From JAGMCJ01 sp046761005 (GTDB lineage: Archaea > Thermoplasmatota > Thermoplasmata > RBG-16-68-12 > JAGMCJ01): a stretch of 58,353 bases of DNA. Position 1 is the stretch's first letter, and the number at the start of each line of letters is the position of its first letter. A program made the translations under genes and the position numbers. Below, piece by piece: positions 17,592 through 24,828 of this stretch. The notes under the pieces were generated by a model. That model had not been told where the DNA came from and made no database searches. It saw only the letters and a list, made by a program, of their open reading frames with translations. The stretch spans positions 1 to 58,353 of the forward strand of contig JBHIFI010000004.1 in the NCBI GenBank assembly GCA_046761005.1. The letters are read 5' to 3'.

Positions 17592-20204
17592 ATGATGAGG
17601 TCTATTCTTGCCTCAGTTGTTCTCATCTTAGCAATCCTTGCTGGTCTTCAACCAGGGACTTCCGCCGAAGAGACGGGTAGACTCATCATCAATGAGGTGA
17701 TGTACGACCCCTTTGGGGATGAAGTCGTTGGAGAGTGGATGGAAATCCTTGTTGTGGAGGGAGAAACATACCTTGGGAACTGGACTCTGAGTGACCTTGA
17801 TGGCCATCTATTCACTCTCCCGCCTCTAATAGTTCCCGCTCAAACATACATACTCGTGAGAACTGGAAAAGGAATCCCTGAGCTCGATCCGAGTGATGGC
17901 AGAATCACGTTATACATGAACTTCTCCCAGCCAATACTCAATAACAATGGCGATGAAATCCTCCTGGATAGTGGCGGGGCCGTTTTCGATTTTTTTGCCT
18001 ATGGCCCAGACAGCCTCGTCGACTATCCTCCCCTTGGGATCCACTGGGAAGGAAGAGATTTGGTTTCTAGAACAAACCAGTCCCTTTCGCTCTTTCCGGA
18101 TGGAAAAGTGATAGATGGGCCAGAGGACTGGTTCTCTCTGCCTCCAACTCCTAGCTCATCCAATGGCGACTTCCAGACAGGAGTAGATGAGATTTTCTTC
18201 ACTGAGGTCTACTACAACAATCTGAGGGATGATGAATACTTCTGCATATTCAATGGCGGGAATCGAGTCGTCAATCTAACAGGATGGATCGTCACAGACC
18301 TAGAAGGAGAGATCTCCTTCCCTGGGCATAGCGTAATTGATCCGAAACAAAAACTGTGTATCACTCACAACTCGACCTCTTACTTCGAGGATTCGCTCGT
18401 AGATGCAGATTTCACATATGGCCATGGTGATGCCAGACGAATGATACATTGTGGTGGTCATCTAGTACTTAGAAACGAGGGGGACGAGGTTATACTTTTA
18501 ACATACTATGGCTGGGAAATAGATTCCTTTGTTTGGGGGGATTCAGAGGTAACACTTCCTGGATGGGTGGGAAAACCTGCGTCCACGACTAGGAAAGGTG
18601 CGCTCGCAAAGAGACTGCAAGAGAATGGGGCGTATGTTGACACCAACACTTCTCAGGATTGGGAGACCTTGAGGGACTTCGGAATAGGTCAGTCGGATTT
18701 CAAGCGGGAAATGTTCACCGTGAGCGGTTCTGTGATTTCCTTCTATTCTCCAGGGATTTCTTTGGCTGTAGTCAGAGAACAGATAGGGAAGGCAACTGAA
18801 AGCATACTATTGAATGCGTATCAATTCACAAGCAAAGCTCTGAGCGATGATTTGGCAGAGGCCATTTCAAGAGGGGTCAAAGTGAAAATCCTCCTTGAGG
18901 GACAACCGGTAAGCGGTGTCAACAGCAGGGAAGTCTGGATTCTTGAGAACCTTTCCTCATTGGGGGCTCAGGTGAGATTTTTGATGGGCCTACCCGAGGA
19001 TAGCATATTCAAGAGGTATGCGTATAATCATGCAAAATACGCCGTGGTCGACAATGGAAGCTTATTGATTTCCTCCGAGAACTGGGTAAACAACGGCTAT
19101 CCTGAGGACGGAGGAGGAAACAGGGGATGGGGTTCTGTCATAGAAGATGAGGCACTCGCAACATACTTCGCGAGTGTTTTCTATGAGGATTGGAACCCGC
19201 TTCGAAGGGACAGCATAGCATTTGACTACGCTTTTGACCGACTCGATATCTACCAAGATGAGGAGATATTCTCTGGATATGAGGCGCCCTTCCTCAGCGA
19301 GCTGAGGGTCACCGGGGATGTGGAGGTAATCGCCGTTGTCGGACCTGATAACGTGATGGACAACGACACTGTCTTGGGAATGATCGATTCCGCTGAGGAG
19401 AGGATATACGTCGAACAATTCTTTCTTCGGAAAGTCTGGAACGTGGGCGGGGAAAGGATATCCAATCCATTTCTAGACAGACTGATAAAAGCGGCTGAAA
19501 GAGGCTGTGAAGTGAAAGTCCTGCTCGACCCCACATGGTACAATGTCCTTCAAGAAGATCCCAATGACAATGATGATACTGTGGAGTTCCTGAGTTCCTT
19601 GGGAGCGAGTAGGGATATCGATTTGAACGCCAAGCTGATGAATACAGATGCCCATGGTGTACTAAAGCTCCACAACAAGGGAATGGTTGTTGATGGCAAT
19701 TGGGTCCTTATATCTAGCCTCAATTGGAACTACAACTCCTTCGCGAGGAACAGGGAAGTCGGTCTGTTAATAAGAAATGAGAGGATAGGTGCCTATTTTG
19801 AGCAAATATTCGTTCGCGACTGGAAAGATGACATTAAGGCTCCAATAGCTAGGATAGATGGCGATCCATTCGCGATAGTAGGAGAAGCCATTACGCTTAG
19901 TGCCCTGAACTCGTTTGATGACCAGGGAATAGTTCGTTTTTCATGGGACACAGACTCAGATGGCATCGAGGATTCAAATGACTCCGTGATTCTTGTCTCT
20001 TTTGACAAGGCGGGAGCCTTTCTGGTAACGCTCGAAGTCGAGGATGGGTGGGGGAATTCGAACACGACTTCCATTAGAATAGTCGTAAAGGAAAAGGAAG
20101 CTCAATTCGGCTGGGAATACTTCATTCCGATTGTACTGGTCTCGATGATCGCGCTTGCAGGATCCCTTTATTATCTCAGAAAAAGGCGCGCAAAAAATAT
20201 ATAA
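17592..20204 (+). CDS. Exported lamin-tail and phospholipase-D-domain protein
   Basis: This 870-residue surface protein has a signal sequence (about 1-25), two lamin-tail-like domains (about 30-125, with IINEVMYDPFGDE, and 200-300, with IFFTEVYYNN) and two PLD catalytic halves. The HKD motifs are complete: His480-x-Lys482 with Asp487 in HAKYAVVDNGSLLISSENW, and His694-x-Lys696 with Asp701 in HNKGMVVDGNWVLISSLNW. A PKD-like domain (about 755-835) and a C-terminal membrane helix before RKRRAKNI anchor it. PLD enzymes cleave phosphodiesters in lipids or nucleic acids; lamin-tail domains often accompany extracellular nucleases. A cell-surface nuclease or phospholipase is likely, but the substrate cannot be told from sequence. 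ATG 17595 is an equivalent start. Confidence 0.85.
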   Translation: MMRSILASVVLILAILAGLQPGTSAEETGRLIINEVMYDPFGDEVVGEWMEILVVEGETYLGNWTLSDLDGHLFTLPPLIVPAQTYILVRTGKGIPELDPSDGRITLYMNFSQPILNNNGDEILLDSGGAVFDFFAYGPDSLVDYPPLGIHWEGRDLVSRTNQSLSLFPDGKVIDGPEDWFSLPPTPSSSNGDFQTGVDEIFFTEVYYNNLRDDEYFCIFNGGNRVVNLTGWIVTDLEGEISFPGHSVIDPKQKLCITHNSTSYFEDSLVDADFTYGHGDARRMIHCGGHLVLRNEGDEVILLTYYGWEIDSFVWGDSEVTLPGWVGKPASTTRKGALAKRLQENGAYVDTNTSQDWETLRDFGIGQSDFKREMFTVSGSVISFYSPGISLAVVREQIGKATESILLNAYQFTSKALSDDLAEAISRGVKVKILLEGQPVSGVNSREVWILENLSSLGAQVRFLMGLPEDSIFKRYAYNHAKYAVVDNGSLLISSENWVNNGYPEDGGGNRGWGSVIEDEALATYFASVFYEDWNPLRRDSIAFDYAFDRLDIYQDEEIFSGYEAPFLSELRVTGDVEVIAVVGPDNVMDNDTVLGMIDSAEERIYVEQFFLRKVWNVGGERISNPFLDRLIKAAERGCEVKVLLDPTWYNVLQEDPNDNDDTVEFLSSLGASRDIDLNAKLMNTDAHGVLKLHNKGMVVDGNWVLISSLNWNYNSFARNREVGLLIRNERIGAYFEQIFVRDWKDDIKAPIARIDGDPFAIVGEAITLSALNSFDDQGIVRFSWDTDSDGIEDSNDSVILVSFDKAGAFLVTLEVEDGWGNSNTTSIRIVVKEKEAQFGWEYFIPIVLVSMIALAGSLYYLRKRRAKNI

Positions 20205-20205
20205 G
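20198..20205 (+). promoter_or_regulatory. TATA box of the Cas4-like gene, overlapping the PLD stop codon
   Basis: TATATAAG spans the end of the PLD gene (stop at 20202-20204) and is centred about 25 bases before GTG 20226, supporting a leaderless start there. Confidence 0.6.
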
Positions 20206-20225
20206 GACGCTACAAATGGATTCCC

Positions 20226-21218
20226 GTGGGAGACGGAACGACCTTCTCGGCAGGCGAGGTTGAGAAATTCGGGTACTGCCCGCTCAGCTGGTGGCTAAGT
20301 GAAAAAGATGCGGAGGAAGAGGACCTCTCGGATGGCGAAAGGAAGCATGCTGAGATTGCGGCTGAAATCACAACGATAAGGAGGAGAGAGGGGTCGGCCA
20401 AGGAGTCGGAAACGGCTGTCCTCTACTTCGCTGTTGCCGCCACATTCATATCGATTCTTGGCTTGACATTTCTCCAAAGGGAGCAGAATGTTGGCGAAAT
20501 CTTGCTGGTAATCTCTCTGATTTGGCTCCTGGCAGCCTCCTACTTCCTCTACAAGGGGGAAACTCTGGCCACTCACGAAGACCGCCTGATATCCGAGAGA
20601 GTTGTTCTCATTTTCGCGATGATAGCTACTGTGATTGCGATTTATTCCGTCTCGACTGCCACTCTTGAGAACATACTTCTCAGCCAGATACTTCAGGTGA
20701 TTGCTCTTAGCTGGCTCATAGGCGCCTCCTTCTTTCTCTACAGATCGCTCAAGCATCTCGCGATCGCTGGAACCAAGAGAGAGATCCACGACGTCAGGGA
20801 AGGAAGCATCGAGTTCATTGATGATGAGCGAATAAGACCTAAGATGTTTGAATCGGCGAAGTATAGGCTGAGAGGAAGACCTGACTACGTTGTTCTTGAG
20901 GGAGAATACCATATTCCTGTGGAGATTAAAACGGGGAGGACGCCGAGAGGTCCTCTCTTTTCTCACATTTTGCAGACGGCAGCATATTGCATTTTACTTG
21001 AGGATGAATTTGGAAGACCACCGCCGTATGGCATTCTGAAATATGGTGATGTGGAGCATGAGATCGACTACACAACAGATCTCAAGCAGCTAGTCTTGAA
21101 CAAGCTGGACGAAATGAGCGAAGCTAGGAGAACAGGTGTAGTTCACAGAAATCACTCTCGAAAGATGAAGTGTGTTAGGTGTTCGCGGAGGATGATCTGC
21201 CCAGAGAAGCTTGCCTAA
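20226..21218 (+). CDS. Membrane-embedded Cas4-like PD-(D/E)XK nuclease
   Basis: Cas4/Dna2-type nucleases couple a PD-(D/E)XK site to a four-cysteine iron-sulfur cluster. Here one Cys lies near the N-terminus (Cys18 in GYCPLSWWL) and three at the C-terminus (Cys316, Cys319, Cys325; CxxC-x5-C). The nuclease site is Asp220 in GRPDYVV, Glu233-x-Lys235 in VEIKTG, and Gln250/Tyr254 in HILQTAAYCILL. The unusual part is residues about 60-172, between the first Cys and the nuclease core: four hydrophobic helices (about 63-82, 88-108, 125-143 and 151-171). No CRISPR array or other cas gene is visible, so a role in membrane-associated DNA processing or defence is only inference. The start is GTG 20226. 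Confidence 0.82.
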   Translation: MGDGTTFSAGEVEKFGYCPLSWWLSEKDAEEEDLSDGERKHAEIAAEITTIRRREGSAKESETAVLYFAVAATFISILGLTFLQREQNVGEILLVISLIWLLAASYFLYKGETLATHEDRLISERVVLIFAMIATVIAIYSVSTATLENILLSQILQVIALSWLIGASFFLYRSLKHLAIAGTKREIHDVREGSIEFIDDERIRPKMFESAKYRLRGRPDYVVLEGEYHIPVEIKTGRTPRGPLFSHILQTAAYCILLEDEFGRPPPYGILKYGDVEHEIDYTTDLKQLVLNKLDEMSEARRTGVVHRNHSRKMKCVRCSRRMICPEKLA

Positions 21219-21508
21219 TCTATTTTCTCTTTGGAGGAATGGCTCAGCCGATTCTCGATTCTCTCTATAGCTTCTTTAATCTCCACCACTTCCTCCCTCA
21301 TTTGGAGCATCTCCTCCTCGAATGGCGTGAATGCCCTCACGGAGAAGATTCTGTGGCTGATAAATACCCCGACGAACATCGCTCCTATGACAGCAAGAAT
21401 TGCAATGATTACCAAGACAACCAAGAAAAGGAAGAAGTTGGCGATTATGTCACCGAAGGTTATGACTTCCGTCATCTGGGCAGTCAAAATAACGACTAGG
21501 ATTATCAC
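21215..21508 (-). CDS. Small two-helix membrane protein with coiled-coil tail
   Basis: I do not recognise this 97-residue protein. It has two membrane helices (the second is about 24-48, FFLFLVVLVIIAILAVIGAM) and a C-terminal heptad-like helix (MREEVVEIKEAIERIENRL) that should dimerise in the cytoplasm. It overlaps the 3' end of the convergent Cas4-like gene by four bases. The first canonical start is GTG 21508, but the frame continues upstream to the end of the next gene and adds IIKISRWTLLWLTIV, which completes the first helix. A strong GGAGGGG site (21554-21560) lies just before an ATA codon at 21550, so the true start may be non-canonical. Confidence 0.6.
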   Translation of the reverse strand: MIILVVILTAQMTEVITFGDIIANFFLFLVVLVIIAILAVIGAMFVGVFISHRIFSVRAFTPFEEEMLQMREEVVEIKEAIERIENRLSHSSKEKID

Positions 21509-21549
21509 GATAGTCAGCCAAAGAAGTGTCCACCTACTGATTTTGATTA

Positions 21550-22032
21550 TTATCCCCTCCTCAAGAACAATCGCTGTCTGAAAGGACTCTCTTCAAGTTC
21601 CCCAGCTCCCCAAGACCCATTCTCATCCTCTGAAGATATCCAAAAGGCGACAGTCCCATCCTCTCGTTCCACGATCTTGACGGTGCAGTTGTACCACCAT
21701 TCGTCTTCTTCGACATATGCGTTAACATCTATGCGCATGTTACTGGTTTCATTGAACAAGACCCTCTGCTTCGTTACGTAACTCTCATTCTCCATAATGG
21801 ACTTGACGTAGGATTCGTTGTCAGTGCCTTGAACCAGTATCGATATCTTGGTGTACTTGTTGTCTGAAAGTGCCCCCTTTATGTAAATTTGCATCTCGTC
21901 GTCGTTCACATCAATCAACATCAATGGAATCGTGGCTATATCCGATTCTCGGTGCCCCATTAGGGACGGGGTTATTATGTTCAGGAGCAGAAGTGCTAGC
22001 ACGACTGAAACCATTGCTGTCTCCTTCAACAT
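21550..22032 (-). CDS. Small exported protein of unknown function
   Basis: The 160-residue product has an N-terminal hydrophobic segment (MVSVVLALLLLNIITPSL), then a hydrophilic beta-rich domain with several NxS/T sequons, such as NESY and NCT, typical of an exported archaeal protein. No catalytic motif is seen. It ends in RRG* directly before the small membrane protein; the GAGGAGGGG inside its last codons would serve as that gene's ribosome site, so the two form an operon. A TATA-like CTTTATGT lies upstream near 22052. The 22033-22175 gap holds that promoter and A/G-rich sequence but no gene. Confidence 0.6.
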   Translation of the reverse strand: MLKETAMVSVVLALLLLNIITPSLMGHRESDIATIPLMLIDVNDDEMQIYIKGALSDNKYTKISILVQGTDNESYVKSIMENESYVTKQRVLFNETSNMRIDVNAYVEEDEWWYNCTVKIVEREDGTVAFWISSEDENGSWGAGELEESPFRQRLFLRRG

Positions 22033-22175
22033 TCAACTACGCAATCTGTAGGCGGTACATAAAGCTTAGTCGCCTGCCTGATGAAAAAATAAAAAAGGGG
22101 GGGAGGTAAGCGTGAGATGGTAAGGATGGTCCTACAGATAGTAGGATGATCCCATCCCTGACAATCGTGACAAGG

Positions 22176-22442
22176 CTAGCGTTTGAGGTATTCTTTCCGA
22201 AGTTCCTTTATTTCGTTGATCGACCTCTCTGCCTCTTGGATTTTCTTCATCTTTTCGGGAACCAGCTCGACCCTCTCATATACTAGGTCTCTTATGGCAA
22301 CCCGTATGGCTTCTGACTTCGAGGGAAAGTCGTCCGCTTCCACCAGGAAATCCAGGACCTCGATGAACCGTCTGGGGATTCTGATAGTGACCTTCTCCGT
22401 ATCTTTTTTCACAGTATCGCCTTGGTTCGCTGGGATGTCCAT
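22176..22442 (-). CDS. Ribbon-helix-helix transcriptional regulator
   Basis: The 88-residue protein is a CopG/MetJ-fold DNA-binding protein. The N-terminal strand EKVTIRIPRRFIEVLDFLV, then SKSEAIRVAIRDLVYER, is the RHH unit that dimerises and inserts its strand in the major groove. A charged helix (about 55-88) follows in place of a ligand-binding domain. It is divergent from the class V aminotransferase gene, sharing a 136-base gap with AT-rich promoters for both, so it may regulate itself or that neighbour. That is inference from position only. Confidence 0.85.
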   Translation of the reverse strand: MDIPANQGDTVKKDTEKVTIRIPRRFIEVLDFLVEADDFPSKSEAIRVAIRDLVYERVELVPEKMKKIQEAERSINEIKELRKEYLKR

Positions 22443-22546
22443 GTGACATTCTTTGACTTACGCTTGTCCGACAGTGTATTATATACATACTATTTAAGAA
22501 TATTCTATCGAGGATTCCAGGGAAAAAGCTTGGACAACTCCAATTG

Positions 22547-22556
22547 TTTTATATGG
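22547..22556 (+). promoter_or_regulatory. TATA box of the class V aminotransferase gene
   Basis: TTTTATATGG is centred 27 bases before ATG 22579, predicting a leaderless mRNA. Confidence 0.65.
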
Positions 22557-22578
22557 CAAATGAATATGCACTAGTCGC

Positions 22579-23709
22579 ATGACTCCAAAAGACACGATTT
22601 TCATGCTTCCTGGGCCTGTCAAGATGCATCCCAGGGTTCTTCGAGCAATGACGGCTCCCTATGTTGCCCATAGAGGAAAGGAATTCACCAACATCATCGG
22701 AGAAATCAGGGATCTGAGCAAATACTTGTTCCAGACGGAGAGCCATGTATGCATCCTTTCGGGCTCAGGAACCGCAGGCTTGGATGCTGCAATCAACAAC
22801 CTCTTTCAAAAAGGCGACAGAATTCTAAGTCTCACTAATGGCAAGTTCGGAGAAAGATTCCATGAGATTTGTGAAGTACATGCGAGATCTTCAGTTATCA
22901 GATCAGAATGGGGCAAGCCATTTGATCTCGACGAGCTCAGAAGAACCATGGAGGGCGATGAGTTCAAAGCCATAACAATCTGCCACAACGAAACCTCCAC
23001 TGGATTAACAAACCAATTGAGGGACATCGCCAAAATCGCAAGGGACCACGGAGCCATGGTCATAGCTGATGTCATCACATCGGCGGGTGGTCTACCGTTC
23101 AGGCCAGATGAGTGGGGTGTGGATGTAGCTGTTGTCGGTTCTCAGAAGTGTCTCGCAGCGCCCGCGGGCCTCGCGGTCCTTTACCTTTCGAAGAGGGCTT
23201 ACGAGAATCTTGGTGAGGGTGCGCCTTACTATCTGAATCTGAAAAAGCATATAGATAGAATAGAGCAAAAGAGTCAGACACCCTGGACTCCCGCCATTCC
23301 GCTCTTTCTAGCTCTTCGAGAATCTCTTCTCCTCCTCAAGGAGGAAGGATTGGAAAACAGAATCGCAAGGATTCACAGGCTCGCAGAAGCCGCGAGATCT
23401 GCAGTAACCTCCCTCGGATTAGACCTCTTTCCAGAACAGGCCTATGCCTCCGATACCGTTACCGCTGTAAAGTACCCGCCAGGCATCGAGGATTTCAAGT
23501 TTAGAGATACATTGAAAGAAAAACACGGTGTTGTCGTTGCCGGTGGCCAGGCACACGTGAAAGGTAGAATCTTTAGAATCGGCACAATGGGCTTCTGTAC
23601 CATGACGGATCTCTTGTGCACCTTCGGTGCAATCGAAAGCGTTCTCAGAAGCATGGGCTTGGACATGAAAAGGGGCAGCGGTACGGAGACTTTTGCCGAT
23701 TACATGTGA
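22579..23709 (+). CDS. Class V aminotransferase (serine/alanine-glyoxylate/aspartate type)
   Basis: This 376-residue PLP enzyme belongs to the family of serine-pyruvate, alanine-glyoxylate and aspartate aminotransferases. Evidence is the N-terminal MLPGPVKMHPRV, the PLP-phosphate segment LSGSGTAGLDAAINNL, the aspartate in VIADVITSAGG and the PLP lysine in VGSQKCLAAPAGLA. The C-terminal domain includes GGQAHVKGRIFRIGTMG. The exact amino donor cannot be read from sequence. Its last ten bases overlap the convergent Kae1 gene. The box at 22547 supports a leaderless start at ATG 22579. Confidence 0.9.
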   Translation: MTPKDTIFMLPGPVKMHPRVLRAMTAPYVAHRGKEFTNIIGEIRDLSKYLFQTESHVCILSGSGTAGLDAAINNLFQKGDRILSLTNGKFGERFHEICEVHARSSVIRSEWGKPFDLDELRRTMEGDEFKAITICHNETSTGLTNQLRDIAKIARDHGAMVIADVITSAGGLPFRPDEWGVDVAVVGSQKCLAAPAGLAVLYLSKRAYENLGEGAPYYLNLKKHIDRIEQKSQTPWTPAIPLFLALRESLLLLKEEGLENRIARIHRLAEAARSAVTSLGLDLFPEQAYASDTVTAVKYPPGIEDFKFRDTLKEKHGVVVAGGQAHVKGRIFRIGTMGFCTMTDLLCTFGAIESVLRSMGLDMKRGSGTETFADYM

Positions 23710-24686
23710 ATCCAAGCCACATCGACTTCATCGGTTCTGAACCTCTGTCGGACAGTCGTTTCGGGGATGCTCATTCTCAGACCTGAATCGTACATTAGCA
23801 AGCCCGTCCAAGCTATCATGGCACCATTGTCAATGCAGAACTCACCTGCAGGAACAAACATCTCAGCACCTCTATCGCGGGCCATCTTCGATATCATAGA
23901 CTGAAGTCTCTTATTCTGTGCGACGCCGCCGCCAAGGAGGATCTCATCTCTATCCACATGTGCCATAGCCCGCTCTGAGACTTCCGTGAGCATGGAAAAT
24001 GCTGTCTCTTGGAGGGAAAAGCAGAGGTCGTTATCCTCGACTCCTGAGGAGCGTAGCTGGAGAGCCGCCGTCAAAATCCCTGAAAAGGCGACATCCATTC
24101 CCATCACAGAGTAGGGAAGATCGAGCAATTCCTCTCCACGCTCGGCGAGCTCTTCTATTCTTGGTCCACACGGGAAAGTCAACCCAATCTCACGACCAAA
24201 CTTGTCTAGCAGGTTGCCAATTCCAATGTCCAAGGTTTCCCCAAAGACTCGATATCGTTTGTTGGAAAACGCAATCACTTGGGTATTCCCGCCAGAAACA
24301 TACAGGAGGACAGGATCGCTGCACCCTGTCCTTTTTCGTCCAATCTCGAGATGTGCTACACAGTGGTTAACGCCGATAATTGGAATGCCAAGTGATACGG
24401 AAAGAGCCCTCGCCGCCGTTGCAACCGTTCGAAGGCAAGGACCCAGCCCAGGTCCTTGGGAGAAAGCCACAAGATCCAAATCCCTGAAATCTACAGTTGC
24501 AACATTGAGGGCTTCGCGTATCAGGGGTACTATCATCTCTGCATGGAAATTCGCAGCTTCCCTCGGGTGGATTCCACCCTTCGCGGGAGAATAAATAGCA
24601 AATTCATTCGCCAAGATGTTGCATGACTCATCTGCGAGTCCAACCCCGACGGTATGGGCTGTTCCTTCGATTCCAATCGCAAGCAC
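23700..24686 (-). CDS. kae1: tRNA N6-threonylcarbamoyladenosine synthase subunit Kae1
   Basis: Kae1 is the catalytic subunit of KEOPS, which transfers threonylcarbamoyl to A37 of ANN-decoding tRNAs. Diagnostic motifs are GIEGTAHTVGVGL at the N-terminus, GGIHPREAANFHAE, the metal-binding NHCVAHLEIG, YVSGGNTQVI and GGGVAQNKRL. The protein ends at RFRTDEVDVAWIHM. Several euryarchaea fuse the Bud32 kinase directly after this point; here there is a stop, so Bud32 must be separate. I prefer GTG 24686 (328 residues) because the TATA box at 24709-24716 is 26 bases away; TTG 24695 is the alternative. Confidence 0.95.
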   Translation of the reverse strand: MLAIGIEGTAHTVGVGLADESCNILANEFAIYSPAKGGIHPREAANFHAEMIVPLIREALNVATVDFRDLDLVAFSQGPGLGPCLRTVATAARALSVSLGIPIIGVNHCVAHLEIGRKRTGCSDPVLLYVSGGNTQVIAFSNKRYRVFGETLDIGIGNLLDKFGREIGLTFPCGPRIEELAERGEELLDLPYSVMGMDVAFSGILTAALQLRSSGVEDNDLCFSLQETAFSMLTEVSERAMAHVDRDEILLGGGVAQNKRLQSMISKMARDRGAEMFVPAGEFCIDNGAMIAWTGLLMYDSGLRMSIPETTVRQRFRTDEVDVAWIHM

Positions 24687-24708
24687 GAAATCCAAATGTT
24701 CCTAGTTT

Positions 24709-24716
24709 GTATATAG
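24709..24716 (-). promoter_or_regulatory. TATA box of kae1
   Basis: CTATATAC on the minus strand is centred 26 bases before GTG 24686 and favours that codon as a leaderless start. Confidence 0.6.
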
Positions 24717-24828
24717 TCTTTCTGAGGAAGGACTGGCTGAAATCTTTCCTGAGTTCTCACTCGGCACCCACAAAACAAGTTTAAAGTAGTATGAGAGAAA
24801 TCTAACTAAGCATACATGGGGGCTCCAC

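Noticed and set aside
20226..21218. The Cas4-like gene as part of a CRISPR-Cas locus
   Set aside because: No repeat-spacer array or cas1/cas2 gene occurs in the window, and the protein architecture differs from CRISPR Cas4.
22476..22490. Short GTAT...ATAC palindrome between the RHH gene and the aminotransferase
   Set aside because: Only four matching bases per arm in AT-rich promoter DNA; too weak to call an operator.
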